A stretch of DNA of 64,000 nucleotides, from the NCBI RefSeq assembly GCF_002105155.1, contig NW_019028985.1, positions 620,001-684,000 on the forward strand, in the 5' to 3' direction. The notes under the pieces were generated by a model. That model was given only the letters and a program-made list of their open reading frames with translations. It had not been told where the DNA came from and made no database searches. Positions 46,252 to 57,256 of this stretch are shown here, piece by piece; position 1 is the stretch's first letter; every line of letters begins with the position of its first letter. Source of the DNA: Lobosporangium transversale. Taxonomy: Eukaryota; Mortierellomycota; Mortierellomycetes; Mortierellales; Mortierellaceae. A program made the position numbers and the translations under genes.

Positions 46252-46900
46252 GTGGTTAGTATAGCGAAGGAAATGTCGACCAAACGATTTCAGGCACACC
46301 CTCCACTCCACCTCGAAGACCGCCACAACCGCCCACTGAAGCCGATCTCACCCCCATTAGGCCTCCGACCGGATATCAATGGATTATTTCTCCTAGAAAC
46401 GAATATACCACCAGCAGCCCAAGATTGGTTTAATAAGGCAGATAACAGAGCGAAGAGCCTATGGGTTTTGATGGGTTTAGGGGGAAACACTTGTGTGGCA
46501 GTAATTAAATATGCACAAACAGGCATCCTCAAGGCCACAGGACGAGGAAGAACTGGACGCCCTAAAAAACAAGCGGATCAGGATTTAAACTCTAAGGTGT
46601 TGAATATCATAGTTGAATCAGAGAAGAGCGGGACCCTAATTCTGCGGGTTTAATTGTAAACCAGCTGAAGGAATGCTTTGAGGTCGGCAGGTCAGCAAGG
46701 CTAATTATCCACGACCTTCGTAAAATGGGTTCGTATTGGGACAAAGGGATCCGACAGAACTTCTTGCATGTTCCAAGGAGAATGCCGCGTTCCGAGCAAC
46801 TTGCCTGAGGCACCACCTAAAGAATTTAAAATTAGTAGACGGCAATTGGGTGCCTAAGGCGCCAGAGGTCTTCTTGGACAAGTCTTACTGACACATTGAC
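46252..46900 (+). pseudogene. Broken IS630/Tc1-type DDE transposase gene (second)
   Basis: The frame from 46261 reads a Pro-rich N-terminus, then NIPPAAQDWFNKADNRAKSL, LGGNTCVAVIKYAQTGILK, GRGRTGRPKKQADQD, and breaks near 46640. In the next frame it continues with LIVNQLKECFEVGRS, MGSYWDKGIRQNFLH and, after another break, PKAPEVFLDKSY followed by TGA and HIDHE. These are the same landmarks as in the 37679 gene (NFYWGKGVRRNFLH, PEVFLDESYCHLDH), so both belong to one family. The second Asp block and everything after it are missing. The Glu next to the catalytic Asp is Lys here. Clearly dead. Confidence 0.7.
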
Positions 46901-46914
46901 CATGAGTGATACAG

Positions 46915-47060
46915 AGGAATTGTTGAGGTCATCATCACATAGCTAGGCCAGAGCTTTGTTAGAAGAGGAAGATGGTCTCTGGGCCCATGAAAATGCCTGG
47001 CCACGTCGATGACGCTGTTTCTGTGTGGGTCCAATTTGGACTTTCAGCAGCACAAACAAA
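46915..47060 (-). pseudogene. RecQ-like helicase remnant (copy C, short)
   Basis: GTCATCATCACAT, TTTGTTAGAAGAGG and TGGCCACGTCGATGACG are shared with copy A at 41640-42470 in the same order. It abuts the transposase remnant directly, which suggests insertion into or deletion within an older helicase copy. Confidence 0.4.
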
Positions 47061-47554
47061 ATTTTTCTGAAAATGGTTATCAGCCTCTTTTTATTGCATA
47101 ATATTTGTGGCTTTACCTTTCATATTCAGACAATTTGATATTTGCAGACATGTGTTCCTATCGGAGACGATTCTTTTTCACTGATCACAACACAACCAAC
47201 AAGCTGTGCTCTGATTTTGACACGTCCACAAAAAAATAAGTTGAGAAAGACGAGATGAAACAAAGCAGTTCATACAATATTTCATCAACCTTCGTTTTAA
47301 CGTGTTCACTATTGATTCGAATAATTTACAGAGCAATTGGCTTTTCAAATTGTCTATTCTCCAAAGTAATCAACCCTCTCCATTTGCATCTCAGCATCTT
47401 TTTTTACTTAAGTCTACCTGTACAATAATGCCATCGGTGAATAAATCAACCAAGCTTTCCACACATGTGGCACGCAACCCTCGGTTGTTGCGAATCTCTT
47501 AATTTCTGCCACAAACAAACAGTCTCCAGTAATACCCAAGAACAACGAGTCTCC
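47061..47554. other. Flank of the Crinkler-like gene
   Basis: No gene recognised; probably the old promoter of the following pseudogene. Confidence 0.35.
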
Positions 47555-49680
47555 CGAGCCAATTAACCTGAGATTCTTTTGTTGTCGAAGGAGAATCAAA
47601 ACCCTTTCCAGTGGTCATTCTTTCCAACGATGTTGTTGTCTTCGCCAATATTCATGAGAGTAATGAATGCAACTGCCTTGGAATCGTACGCAGTGATGAC
47701 AAAGTTGGAACTCATTCACATACTCATCTCTAGTGGTACAACAGAGGAAGAGATATACAAGTTATCCAAAGACGTGCTTAAGGTCCTTGACGAGCCTGAA
47801 CAGCTCGATGTTTACTTTCCCGATGGAGTCGTAGATCATCCCATACACATTATTGTCAAAACGTCTAAACGAGGTATGTTTGGTATTTAGAGAATTGATG
47901 GTAGTTGATATGATTTTAAGCGGGCCCTTTTCTAACTGTTTGTTTTAGTAGTATATAGCTCAAAAAAGCAGTTGAGATCAGCTGGAGGATGACAGGAATG
48001 AAGAGCTCCTCCAAAAGGTTAAGCTAGAAGAGGAGGGCATTATATGGGGGCGATTTAAGCAGCAGGACTTAACCAAAACACTGTAATGATGTTGATGTTT
48101 ACTTCTCCCTCCTTACGAGTAAAGAGCTGGTTCCAGTACTACAGAATGCTGGACAGAGAGTGACTGGGAAGACAGATACAAATCATTACCCCGAACCGCC
48201 AGCACCCTCCAAAACGAATCTTTTCAAGAAAGAGACGTGATATCCAGCCCCAAGAGGACATGGCTTCCTGTGATCGATATGCAAGACCTGAGTGTGTGAG
48301 AGTCTTTTCAAGAGCTTTACGATACAACTGTCAAAAAATCCTCTAAAACGGAGATAATGGAGAGTCGTGGAGAGCCTAGTAATGACTCTAGTGATGGGCT
48401 GAGTGCAATGCCTCGAAGACGTATTATTGTCACAGGAACAGCCGGCATTGGAAAATCATCCTTTCTTGTATACTTCGCCAATCGGATGCTTGCCACCAGT
48501 AATGTGGAAGATCCTTATTATCATCTTTCAGCGAAAGCAAGATTCAATGTGTCATGCATTTGGTGGACTATCCACTATTCGATATGAGGGCATAGAGGAT
48601 TTCAGACCTTTCCTGGAACTACCAACACTTGGTTCCTAGTCGACAGTTCACCAAAACCAGGACTCTTGTTAGCCAGAACCATCTTCTCGGTGTCACCAAA
48701 AATGTCATTTTCCGTCACTAATCTGTATCAAGAAATCATGAAGAATGGGGGTGGAAGAGCTGGGAACTTGATGAGTTAAAAAGATGCTAAAAGACCCTTG
48801 TCCCTCTATGGAACATTTCTTTGAGTTGATCGGTGGCGTGCCAAGATATGTCCTCGAGAAGCTAATGGAAGCACTGGATGACGGAAAAAGCTGAAGCTGA
48901 AGTGGAGGCGTATAGTCGCGTTAAGGATGCCCTTAACAACCTCAATAATTCAAAGATAATACAATACTTGCATAAGACACGGGTTCACTCGAATTTAGTA
49001 ACCGGGGTTTTCATTGTTATCCAACAGAAGATCATGAAGGATTTGTAGTAAAATGAGCTTCTAATCATATCATGCAAAAGATATATGATGCAACGGACGA
49101 CGGTACTTGGTATCGAATATTGAATGCACCCGTCAATGATGCTGGAGCAGGCAAAGGATCAATGTTCCAAATTTATGCACAGCACATACTGTGAGCTGGC
49201 AAACGTCGCTTTTAGGCCAGGGACCTTGATGACAACATTGAAATCACTATTGATGCCGAAACTAGCTCAAAGATTAAATTCTTCTATACCTTGGAGCGTT
49301 ATGTGGAGGACGATATGCAAGGATCGTTGTGGTTGCTAAAAAGCAAAACCTTTGCTTATGTGGATATGTTATTAGCTCCGAAATATTTATTCCAGGTTAC
49401 GACAGACAAAGATCATGACATCGAAAGCAAGCCCTTTAAGGCACTTCTGAAAACTCCACAGGAAAGAAGTGGAATAGCTCTTCTAACGAGGTCGCACTTA
49501 TTTTGTTGTTCCGCAAGACGACGTCGAGGAGTTCAAGAAACAAATTTTCAGGGTTGAGCAGATCATATGGGTCTTAAACCTACAAAGGAACTTAAAAGTG
49601 TCTAGCAATACGTTTGGGGATTTATCTGCGAGCAGAACTCAGGAAGAGACGCACAGCAGTTCTGTCAAGGTGATGGGTTA
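47555..49680 (+). pseudogene. Decayed Crinkler-family (CRN) gene with P-loop ATPase part
   Basis: The N-terminal ubiquitin-like CRN header is visible across a frame shift: LRFFC then VVEGESKPFPV, and at the end of the header LDEPEQLDVYFPDGVV with HIIVKTSKRG before a GT donor at 47872. Farther on come SLPRTASTLQNES, the Walker-A loop IIVTGTAGIGKSSFLVYFAN (about 48420-48480), and pieces typical of the RHS-like P-loop and tail region of fungal Crinklers: WFLVDSSPKPG, IGGVPRYVLEKLMEA, KIIQYLHKTR, FQVTT and VVPQDDVEEFKKQ. Stops and shifts occur throughout (for example TGA at 48584-48586, 48889 and 49050 regions), so no product is expected. Known family role: first described as host-directed effectors; in non-pathogenic fungi their roles are unclear. 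Confidence 0.75.
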
Positions 49681-49925
49681 ATGCGAATTGTGGTTGGATT
49701 AAAATTGTGTATATAACATATACACGTGTCTGCGAAAAAAAAAAAATGAAAAAATGAAAAAATAAAAAAAAAAAAAAAAACTTTCGTTTTAAAGAAAAAA
49801 CTGAAAAACCGAACTTTCCGGTGCTTAACTTCTACAGTGTACTGCAACTTACCGATATGTTACTGGTAACTTATCAATGTTATCGATTTTACTTTCACAT
49901 GTGCATGGGAAAAGGCATTCGTGAT
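49681..49925. other. A-rich spacer
   Basis: A-runs interrupted by ATG at 49735-49781; no gene. Confidence 0.4.
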
Positions 49926-50310
49926 AGGTAAAAAGAGTGTTACAGATCTTGGTAATTCAGGATCACTATATCTTTACCAAAACTGGTGCTGGGAGTTGAG
50001 TACTAAAGTTGGAAAAATTTGCTGCTGCACAGATTTTAGTACTCCGGGACATGGCGCACTGGTATACTACATGGGCAAACGAGTGTACAAGTTTTGGTAT
50101 TTCAGGATCAATAGTACATCAGCGCTGACACTGGGGCTAAGAAAATTTTAACTGGGGCATGGTGCACTGGCATACTACATGGACGAACGCATGTGGGAAA
50201 ACTTGCTGCTGCACAGATTTTAGTATGATGCACTGGTACAGCCCGAAAACTGTGATCGTACTGATTTTAATACGGCGCACTGGTGTTACCAAAATCAAAT
50301 TTTTTATATT

Positions 50311-50660
50311 GATCCCAACTTTAAAAAATTGGCACATACTTTTTGGCGTGTCGTTGCAACGTCGATTGTGCGTTGTCGGGGTGTCAATAAGTGAGCCAAA
50401 TCTTTTAAGGTTGGGAAGGTTGGGCAAATATTAGAAACTTGGCTGCAGTGCTGTGGTGTGTGCATATTTGTTTGTTTGTGTATCTCTGACTGATGCCTTT
50501 CAGAGAAAAATAGGAAAAGGCTCTGTCAACAGCTAAATTTCCATATTCGCCCAACCTTCCCAACATTAAAAGATTTGGTTCATTTATATACATACACTGA
50601 TAAGGCATAGTGGACGTTGTAACAGAGATGTCAAAAAGTATGCCCATTGAAGTTGGGGCC
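50311..50660. mobile_element. MITE-like element with about 120-bp inverted arms
   Basis: Arms 50311-50434 and 50541-50660 are imperfect inverted copies, with GCATACTTTTTG and CCAAATCTTTTAA, GTTGGGAAGGTTGGGC shared. The loop is about 106 bp. Transcripts through it would form a long hairpin. It has no coding capacity. Confidence 0.75.
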
Positions 50661-50741
50661 AACACAAGAATTGACATTCACATATAAAGATGCAAGCGAT
50701 ATTAACACGAGAATTGACATTCATAAATAAACATGCACGAA

Positions 50742-50907
50742 GAGTCCTCGCCAGAAAGCCGTTGACAAATATATTTTCAAGATTTTTAAATTGGATAAAA
50801 TAGCCTCCATTTTAGACCAAAGCTACCGAATCAATTCAGGAATAAAATTTGATCCAAAGACAGTTTTTTAAATATGTATTAGTCCACGGCTTTCTGGCGA
50901 GAACTCT
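50742..50907. mobile_element. MITE-like element with 25-bp inverted ends
   Basis: The left end GAGTCCTCGCCAGAAAGCCG and the right end CGGCTTTCTGGCGAGAACTC are inverted copies (one mismatch). Total about 166 bp, AT-rich interior. Confidence 0.8.
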
Positions 50908-50999
50908 AATACTAGGGCGAACAAACATGCACTGATCTATTCTAACGGAAAAACCGGTCCGCATAAAACTAAAACCATTTTTTAATATACAAACATTTT

Positions 51000-51190
51000 G
51001 GTCCGCAGAAATCCTATGTGAAATGAAGTTGAATGTTTTATTGTCCTCATCATTGCAATGGTATTAAAATCTGCTTTAGTCCGAAATACAAGTATTTATA
51101 TCATTGTACCAAGAGTCTAGTACGTATGCTGCACACAGGCTAATATTACAAGGAGGATAAGCTTCCTCTTATGTGGGATTTCTGTAGGCC
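51000..51190. mobile_element. MITE-like element with about 29-bp inverted ends
   Basis: The left end GGTCCGCAGAAATCCTATGT matches the inverse of the right end ACATAAGAGG-containing block (GGCCTACAGAAATCCCACAT when reversed). About 190 bp in all, without an open frame. Confidence 0.55.
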
Positions 51191-52024
51191 ATTGTATGAG
51201 CCAAAGTATTAGTATGTATATACAATGGACATCCAACGTGGCAAGCGTGGATGGTCTTATTTACATCTGTATCTCCATCCTGAAGAATCGTCGATGATCA
51301 TCCCGCTCCAAACTCAAGGAATACATTTAACGAGCTCATTCAACGTTTTCTCTCATTCCCTTCCTTGCTCTCTTCTTTAGTATAAAAGTACTTTATTTGT
51401 ATATATATGGGCCTTCAAGATGAATGCACGCGGCGTTAAAATGGGCAGGGTACGTAGGACCAGACAAGTAACAGATGCATCTAATTTGACACTGCATCGA
51501 TGGAGCCTTTGTACTTGTGTTCAGCTACTGCGCTACTGCTATTTTTTTTTTTTTTTTTTTTTTTTTTTTGATTGGGTCCGAGAGAAGTGAAGAGGCTCCA
51601 TGTATATACTTTTTGCGCCCAACCAGCCCTGCTGCTCACATGAATTTAGCTCACTCTTTTTCCCAAGAATTTGCCACGCCGCAACAGCAAAGGTGGATTG
51701 AACTCTATGTTATATTATACAATATTTATATATATATATATCATGTAAAACGATTTTAGTGTATACTCCACATCTCGCTTGATCAGTGGATTCATAATTT
51801 TTTATTCAAAAAACGAGGATTGAATTGATTTGATGGCTGGTTTCGATATTTCACCGCCCCGTGACGAACTTGTGTCAAGAAAAATCATTGGCTCCCAATT
51901 CAATAACGTTATTCGAAAATATATGAGCTACTGACCAAATAGGATGGACAATATCACTTTACACGGGTCAGTTTTTGTGTTAGCATCGGTGCATGTTTAT
52001 TTGTGCGTGTCGATTTTTTCTGCA
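51191..52024. other. Gene-free part of the repeat nest
   Basis: AT-rich, with a T-run at 51542-51569 and a TATATA block near 51728. No gene is supported. Confidence 0.4.
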
Positions 52025-52830
52025 CCATTCTCCGGAGTACAAAATTCTCTGCAGCAGTAAATTTTTCCGAGTTTAGTTTACTCAGCCCCAGCACTGGTAT
52101 ACACGTACTATACTGATCCTGAAATACTAAAATCTGTACATTCATTATTTTTTACCGTTGGGACACATGCACACCATACAGTTTTTTTTGAATCAAATCA
52201 TTGAACTTGATCGAAACTTGAGCTTTGTCGGAAAAAAAATTTTTAGGCCAATTGGCAATTATTGTCATACACGTTTAGATTCTTCGTCCACAGCCTTGTC
52301 CTTTTCTTGCATCAATTTCTACGAGGAAGGAGGCGCAGATCGCATGCAGAAAGCGCATGCTAAGCATCTTCTCACACTTTGAATATCCAGTAATACAAAC
52401 TCCGTCTTTATTTGCATGAGGCAAATGGCTATCTTTGTCTACAAGCCATTTCTTAAGTTGCACAGCAATGTATGTGCATATTAAACACTTCATCTCAAAG
52501 ATAAGTTGCAGCTTTATCAAACGTGTGGTAAATAGCAATCGCTTACTCCGCAGCATAGAGGCCGATTGGCCCGCACTGCCCACAACCGGTTTCATGATCA
52601 TTACACTGTGCATAATGTGAAATTTCTGTAGCGAGATCGTGTATTTCTTAATTGTACTTCGATGAGTGGCCATGTCTATAATATATCTTTAAATGATATC
52701 CACTTTATACAGGTAAGAATTATAAATACTGGCCCTCGTTCCTTTTTTTTTTTTTTTTTTTTTTTTTTTTCTTAAGCACTAGCCATATATCACACATCCA
52801 AATACGCATTCCCAAACAACCATTAACAAA

Positions 52831-52980
52831 ATGCTCGGACTTATTTCCACCTCCGGAACTGGCATGCACATCGAAGCCATGAAGGCCGCCATCCCTTTTG
52901 GCGTTGGGCTTGCCACTGCAGCATACATGGCTGTGAAGACCCTCTCGAACCCAGGGTTCAGTACTGACAAGGTGAAGATT

Positions 52981-53020
<40 letters not shown>

Positions 53021-54878
53021 GAAATGGGCTATACTAAAACAATATGATGAAACGAAGGTGTTGAAGAAAAAGATCATCTCTGCTATTCCATCCCATACTA
53101 CCGTTGGACTAACGTCCGAAATATATATTGCTCCTACTCTTCTACACCAATCTATCTCTTTAAAGAGCATTCCTATTGTTCCTCTCAGACCAGGCGACTC
53201 TACTCATGACGCTGAGTACAGTGAGGACCCAACCGAATTCCTCAAGCGATGTGAAGCAAAATATGGCCCAGTGTTTAACATCTACTTCCTCAACATGAAC
53301 CTCACTGTCATTTCTGGCCCTCAAATCCGCGAAGTTTTCACTAACCCTGCCTTTTCTGCAAGTGACGCAATTGAGTCGATTACACGCATCTCTTCATACT
53401 TTAACTCTGGTCGCAAAAGCAACAGAAATTATGGCAACCATGTCATTCAAGACCTTGTTCGTGATACCACTCGCTACTTGCCCGTATTTACTCCAAAAAT
53501 TGCAACACTGATGGAAAAGGGCCTTGAGAAAGGAATTGGCCATTCCCCTGAAAAGGGAGGAGCGCAACTAGTTGAGGCCCCATTCCCCATGATTCGCAAT
53601 ATGCTTGTTAACATAAGTATGTCTCTTTGAACGATGATGACCTTTCTTTCTTTACCCTTTGCGTGAAGCAATGGTCAATTGCTTAATGGTTATTATCTTT
53701 ATTAATATTGTTATTATCATTACTATTGTTTTTCAATTTAGTGGCGAATATTTTCTTGGGTCCTGAGATCGCCAAGAACCCCAAAGTCATTGACACAATT
53801 TGGGATGCTTCCTCAGATCTCAGAAGAGCGTTCATCAATAGTAGCATTCGAGTCTCAAAATGGCGCGCCTTTTTGGATCGAACTCACCTCAGACTTTTCC
53901 AACCGCTTATGAAGCGTGCCCAAATCCTGGCCGAAGCTGCTACTCCTGTGGTCCTTGAGCGCCGTCGTCTCGAAGCTCTAGCGAACGAGTCTGGTGTTGC
54001 ATGGGAACGACCTGATGATGTCCTTCAATCCATGCTCGAAGACTCTAGCAAGTATGGGTTCGAAGACCTTGAAGATGTTTGTGCCCATATTTCCATCCTC
54101 GCTGGTGCATATGCCTTTGCAATGGCCGACACCGCCACCAATATCCTCTATTTCTTGGCAGCATTCCCAGAGTGCGTGGAAAAACTATACGAAGAGGTGC
54201 AGCAAGTCCTCGACGCCGTTCAAGCAGAGCGCGAACAAACCCGCCAAGAATACAGGATGGAAGGAAAGCCTATCGATGAAGCTTTGGACCCAGCGCATGA
54301 CAGAGACATGTCTGTAGAGGCATTGAAGAGGATGGTGTACATGGACTCCTTCTTGCGTGAAGTCTTCAGGTACCGTATTGAGCATCTGAGAATTGTGCAC
54401 CTTGCAATGGAGGATGTTACACTTTCAAGCGGTATTGTGATCTCCAAGGGTTCTGCCGTTATCTCCAACACGAGATCTGTTCATCATACCCCCGAGCATG
54501 GCGATGACTCGGCAGAGTTTAGACCATGGCGCTACGCCGAGAAGCACAAGACTGCGACCAAAATTGGACCAGACTATTTAGTCTTTGGCATGGGAAGGTA
54601 AATCATTAATCTTATTGTTATTATTATTATATTATTAATATATTATTATTACGATTTAATATCGACGGATATAATAACTAACTTGAAACTTTCTTTTTAA
54701 CAGGAGAGCTTGCCCAGCTCGATTCATGAATATCCAAGGATTGAAAATGTTTAGCGCATTTATTGTCTCCAAGTACTCCAAGCTCGAAATCCAGGATCCT
54801 TCTAGAACAAAGGCTGCTATTCACTCTCGTCTTAACGACCCTATTGATACCGGTGTGAACTTCTATAGCCGTGCATAA
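52831..54878 (+). CDS. Cytochrome P450 monooxygenase, copy 2
   Basis: Exons 52831-52971, 53166-53616, 53742-54597 and 54704-54878 give 540 residues. The start MLGLISTSGTGMHIEAMK leads into the membrane anchor FGVGLATAAYMAV. The I-helix is AGAYAFAMADTATN, the K-helix LREVFRYR, the PERF-like block AEFRPWRY and the haem loop FGMGRRACPARFMN with the Cys ligand. Exon lengths 2-4 are identical to copy 1. Many exon-3 stretches are base-identical to copy 1, whereas others differ by runs of amino-acid changes (IWDASSD against LFSASID; FPMIRNMLVN against ILLIRKTVVN). Intron 1 contains about 31 A. Substrate unknown; the two genes probably act on related compounds. Confidence 0.92.
52985..53017. repeat. 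Poly-A tract in P450 copy 2 intron 1
   Basis: About 32 A just after the donor. Copy 1 has only short A-runs at the matching place (43240-43255), so the tract has expanded or contracted since duplication. Confidence 0.85.
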
Positions 54879-54955
54879 GTAGCATGGTCTATCTCGAAGA
54901 AAGTATCTCGCAAAGGGCTTGTTCCCATCCTCGCATAGTAATAAAACATATAAAT

Positions 54956-55577
54956 TCAGTGACCATCAGATTTGTAATCTCTCCTTACCTTGTCACATGC
55001 ACAAAATGAACCGGATTGAGATAAAAACTGGATACGCATAGCTATCCTCATAATAAACAACATCCTCCACCTTAGAATCAATATCGCCACTCTTGGTTTC
55101 AATATGATCACTTAGTGGTAATCGGGGCACTCTTGCAGTTATAAGAGTACCCCCTAGAAAATGTTAGATCTATTGGTCATCTAAGTAGCTAGCTAATACA
55201 TAGTATGCTTTCCTTTGGCTCTATGTACGTCCTGGAGTCCCTTTGACATGCTCTCGGTCAGCAAGTCTCTTCTGCAGCTCAGACCATATGTACTCAATAG
55301 AATTCATGTCAAGTGCAAAAGTCTAAGTCAGGGCGTCAAGGGTTTAGGGATATGGTTAATGATTTTTTTATTGTTAAGGAAAGTCTATCAAGGACTACGG
55401 AGATAACTATTTATATTATTTAAGAGTGGCAATATCGATTCTAGGGTTGAGGATATTGTTTATTATGAGGATAGCTATGCGCATCCAGTTTTTTATCTCA
55501 ATCCTGTTCGTTCTGAGCATTTGACAAGGTAATGAAGTTTGGAGAGCAAAACATTTTTACAAATTTGGTGGTCACTG
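54956..55577 (-). mobile_element. Tc1/mariner-type element, internally deleted
   Basis: Inverted arms of about 140-156 bp: 54956-55094 (starting CAGTGACCATCAGATTTG) and 55422-55577 (reversed: CAGTGACCACCAAATTTG), both with GATTGAGATAAAAA and GCATAGCTATCCTCATAATA. Inside, the minus strand (about 55310-55222) reads LDMNSIEYIWSELQKRLAD, the third-acid block of Tc1 transposases (usual form DLNPIENLWSELKRR). The rest of the transposase is gone. The homologous site in P450 copy 1 (about 45155) is empty, so the insertion followed the duplication. Confidence 0.9.
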
Positions 55578-56133
55578 TATGTATATATATATAAATGCTT
55601 GTATATTTTCAATTACATAAATGTGACAAGAGCCAATGGTTTAAAAACCTAAAAAGAAATCCTTATATTGAGGCCTTCGACCTTCTGGTAAGAGAAGACG
55701 ATATTGCGGCTGCTGGCTATAGTAGAATAAATATTCAACAAGTTTACCTAGGGCATACACTAGGACATTTATCAACATGGACACTGAAGATGCCAGCTGA
55801 AAAATAAGAAAAAAAAAATACATAGAGAGATAAGCTTATAAGCAGTTGGTCTTCCTGCTCTGCTATCTTATATTTGCGAGCTCTCCACGCTTGACCCAAA
55901 GGCAGGCAGTTGATCCACAAACGCCTGCCTTCTTTTTCTTTTTTTCTTTTTTTTTTTTTTTTTTTTTAAAAAAAAAAGAAAAAACACAATGCATACTAGA
56001 GTATAATTACAGGCTCGAGCTCAGGCTGATGACGAGCCTACATAATTAAGGTTTAGACTACATTATGTTTGTTTACTTGATCTTTGCCACCAATTTTCTA
56101 TACTCTGTTTACGCAGGCTCTGAATCAAAGCAA

Positions 56134-56319
56134 AAAAAAAAAAAAAAAAAAAAAATAGAACCTTAGGAAGAATAGCCTTTTAAAGTAGAAAAGAAATAAG
56201 GTTATTGGACAAATTTGTCCAATAAACGGTTTAAGGGATAGTAAAATGTCTAAGCTTGGGATGCAACCTCCTAACGAGTGCTTTTGGATAGTGCTGAGGC
56301 GACTATCGCATGATTGAGT
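56134..56319. other. Spacer after P450 copy 2
   Basis: Two A-runs (56133-56154 and 56322-56336) and TTGGACAAATTTGTCCAATAA, a 17-base near-perfect palindrome at about 56206-56224. No gene. Confidence 0.5.
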
Positions 56320-57130
56320 CAAAAAAAAAAAAAAAAAGAACTGTTACGTATTACTCAACGGTGATTGAGGCTATCCTAACCTGGGAAGCAGGACAGAGAG
56401 GTAGAGGTTGGTCGATGGAGGGGGACCATACCATATTTCCTTGGTGTCAGGCAACTACTCTATTCTTTTGTCAAAGGGTCAGGATCCAAAGCTAAATAGG
56501 AAACTACCTCACTGGAATTCGGAGTCAACAATGGTCTTTTTTTCAAAGACTATCTAATGACTCAAAAGCCAATGTTTCAAGTACTAACTCAGTGAATCTC
56601 GTCCATGACAACTGCCTGGAGTTGCTTTTGCCATTTAGGATTAGGCCAGAGGTTTGTTAGAAGAGGCCTGTAGGAGATGATCACTGGCGTCATGAAAGTG
56701 TCATGATACTGCTCTTCTGTGAGTCTGGCTTTTAGAGTCTCAGTTGTAACAGTCCTTGTATCAATACTCTTAAAGAAATAATGACAGTGATACGATTTTC
56801 TCGAATTATGATGTGAAAAAGTAAGCAAGGGCCTTTTCCCAGCCATATCCAGCAATAACAGTACAGCCCTACCAATACATTCGGCGACATCTAGCTGCAA
56901 GGAGTTGAGAATAGTCTTGAATCAATCTTGCCGTTATTTGATTACTCTGCTCGAATATAAGGCCTGTTGTTGATGGCTTTATCATTGTTAGTGGTAGTAC
57001 ATGAGCAAGTGGTGGAGCGGCATGGCAGTGAGAAGACCATTAAGAGGCATCGTTTGAGTGGTCAGGTCATTCAGGGCCAACAAGTCTTGTGCATATTGGA
57101 AGTCCAACTCGATCTGATCTTTATTTATTT
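56320..57130 (-). pseudogene. RecQ-like helicase remnant (copy B)
   Basis: The minus strand is open from 56900 to 56589: QLDVAECIGRAVLLLLDMAG, TVTTETLKARLTEEQYHD, PVIISYRPLLTNLW and KWQKQLQAVVMDEIH. The last five residues are a Walker-B motif (canonical DEAH), and the order fits the first RecA-like lobe of a RecQ-type SF2 helicase. TGA follows directly after DEIH; the downstream blocks (PLLTPNSSEV) are out of frame. The Walker-A part is not readable. It is homologous to copies A (41640-42470) and C (46915-47060). Confidence 0.55.
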
Positions 57131-57256
57131 ATTTTTTTCCCTTAAGCTGGTCTCGAGCTTGCGGACTATAATTTAAATATTTCTATCGCATGGATTTTAC
57201 TTCTTCTTTTATCACAAAATTCATCTGTTCATCCATCATTCTGCAATCCTAGCAAT

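Larger units (their letters stand above)
49926..52158. mobile_element. Composite inverted-repeat element or nest
   Basis: The left block 49926-50060 and the right block 52025-52158 are inverted copies of each other, sharing GGTAAAAA, TTCAGGATCA(C/G)TATA, GGTGCTGGG, GGAAAAATTT(G/A)CTGCTGCA and GTACTCCGG. Parts of the same block recur in direct orientation at about 50085-50150 and 50195-50280. Three shorter inverted-repeat elements lie inside. No transposase frame is left, so this is a non-autonomous element, or several nested ones. Confidence 0.6.
52540..56133. repeat. Segmental duplication, copy 2 (P450 unit)
   Basis: The direct counterpart of 42780-45705. The extra length comes from a 622-bp Tc1-type insertion at 54956-55577 and small indels. 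Homology starts near the shared GCAGCA(T/A)...GGCC(G/C) block and ends near TATACTCTGTTTACGC(A/G)GGCTCTGA. Confidence 0.9.

Noticed and set aside
47300-47502. Small intact gene before the Crinkler relic
   Set aside because: The frame has no recognisable domain and ends before the CRN header; more likely flank or leader.
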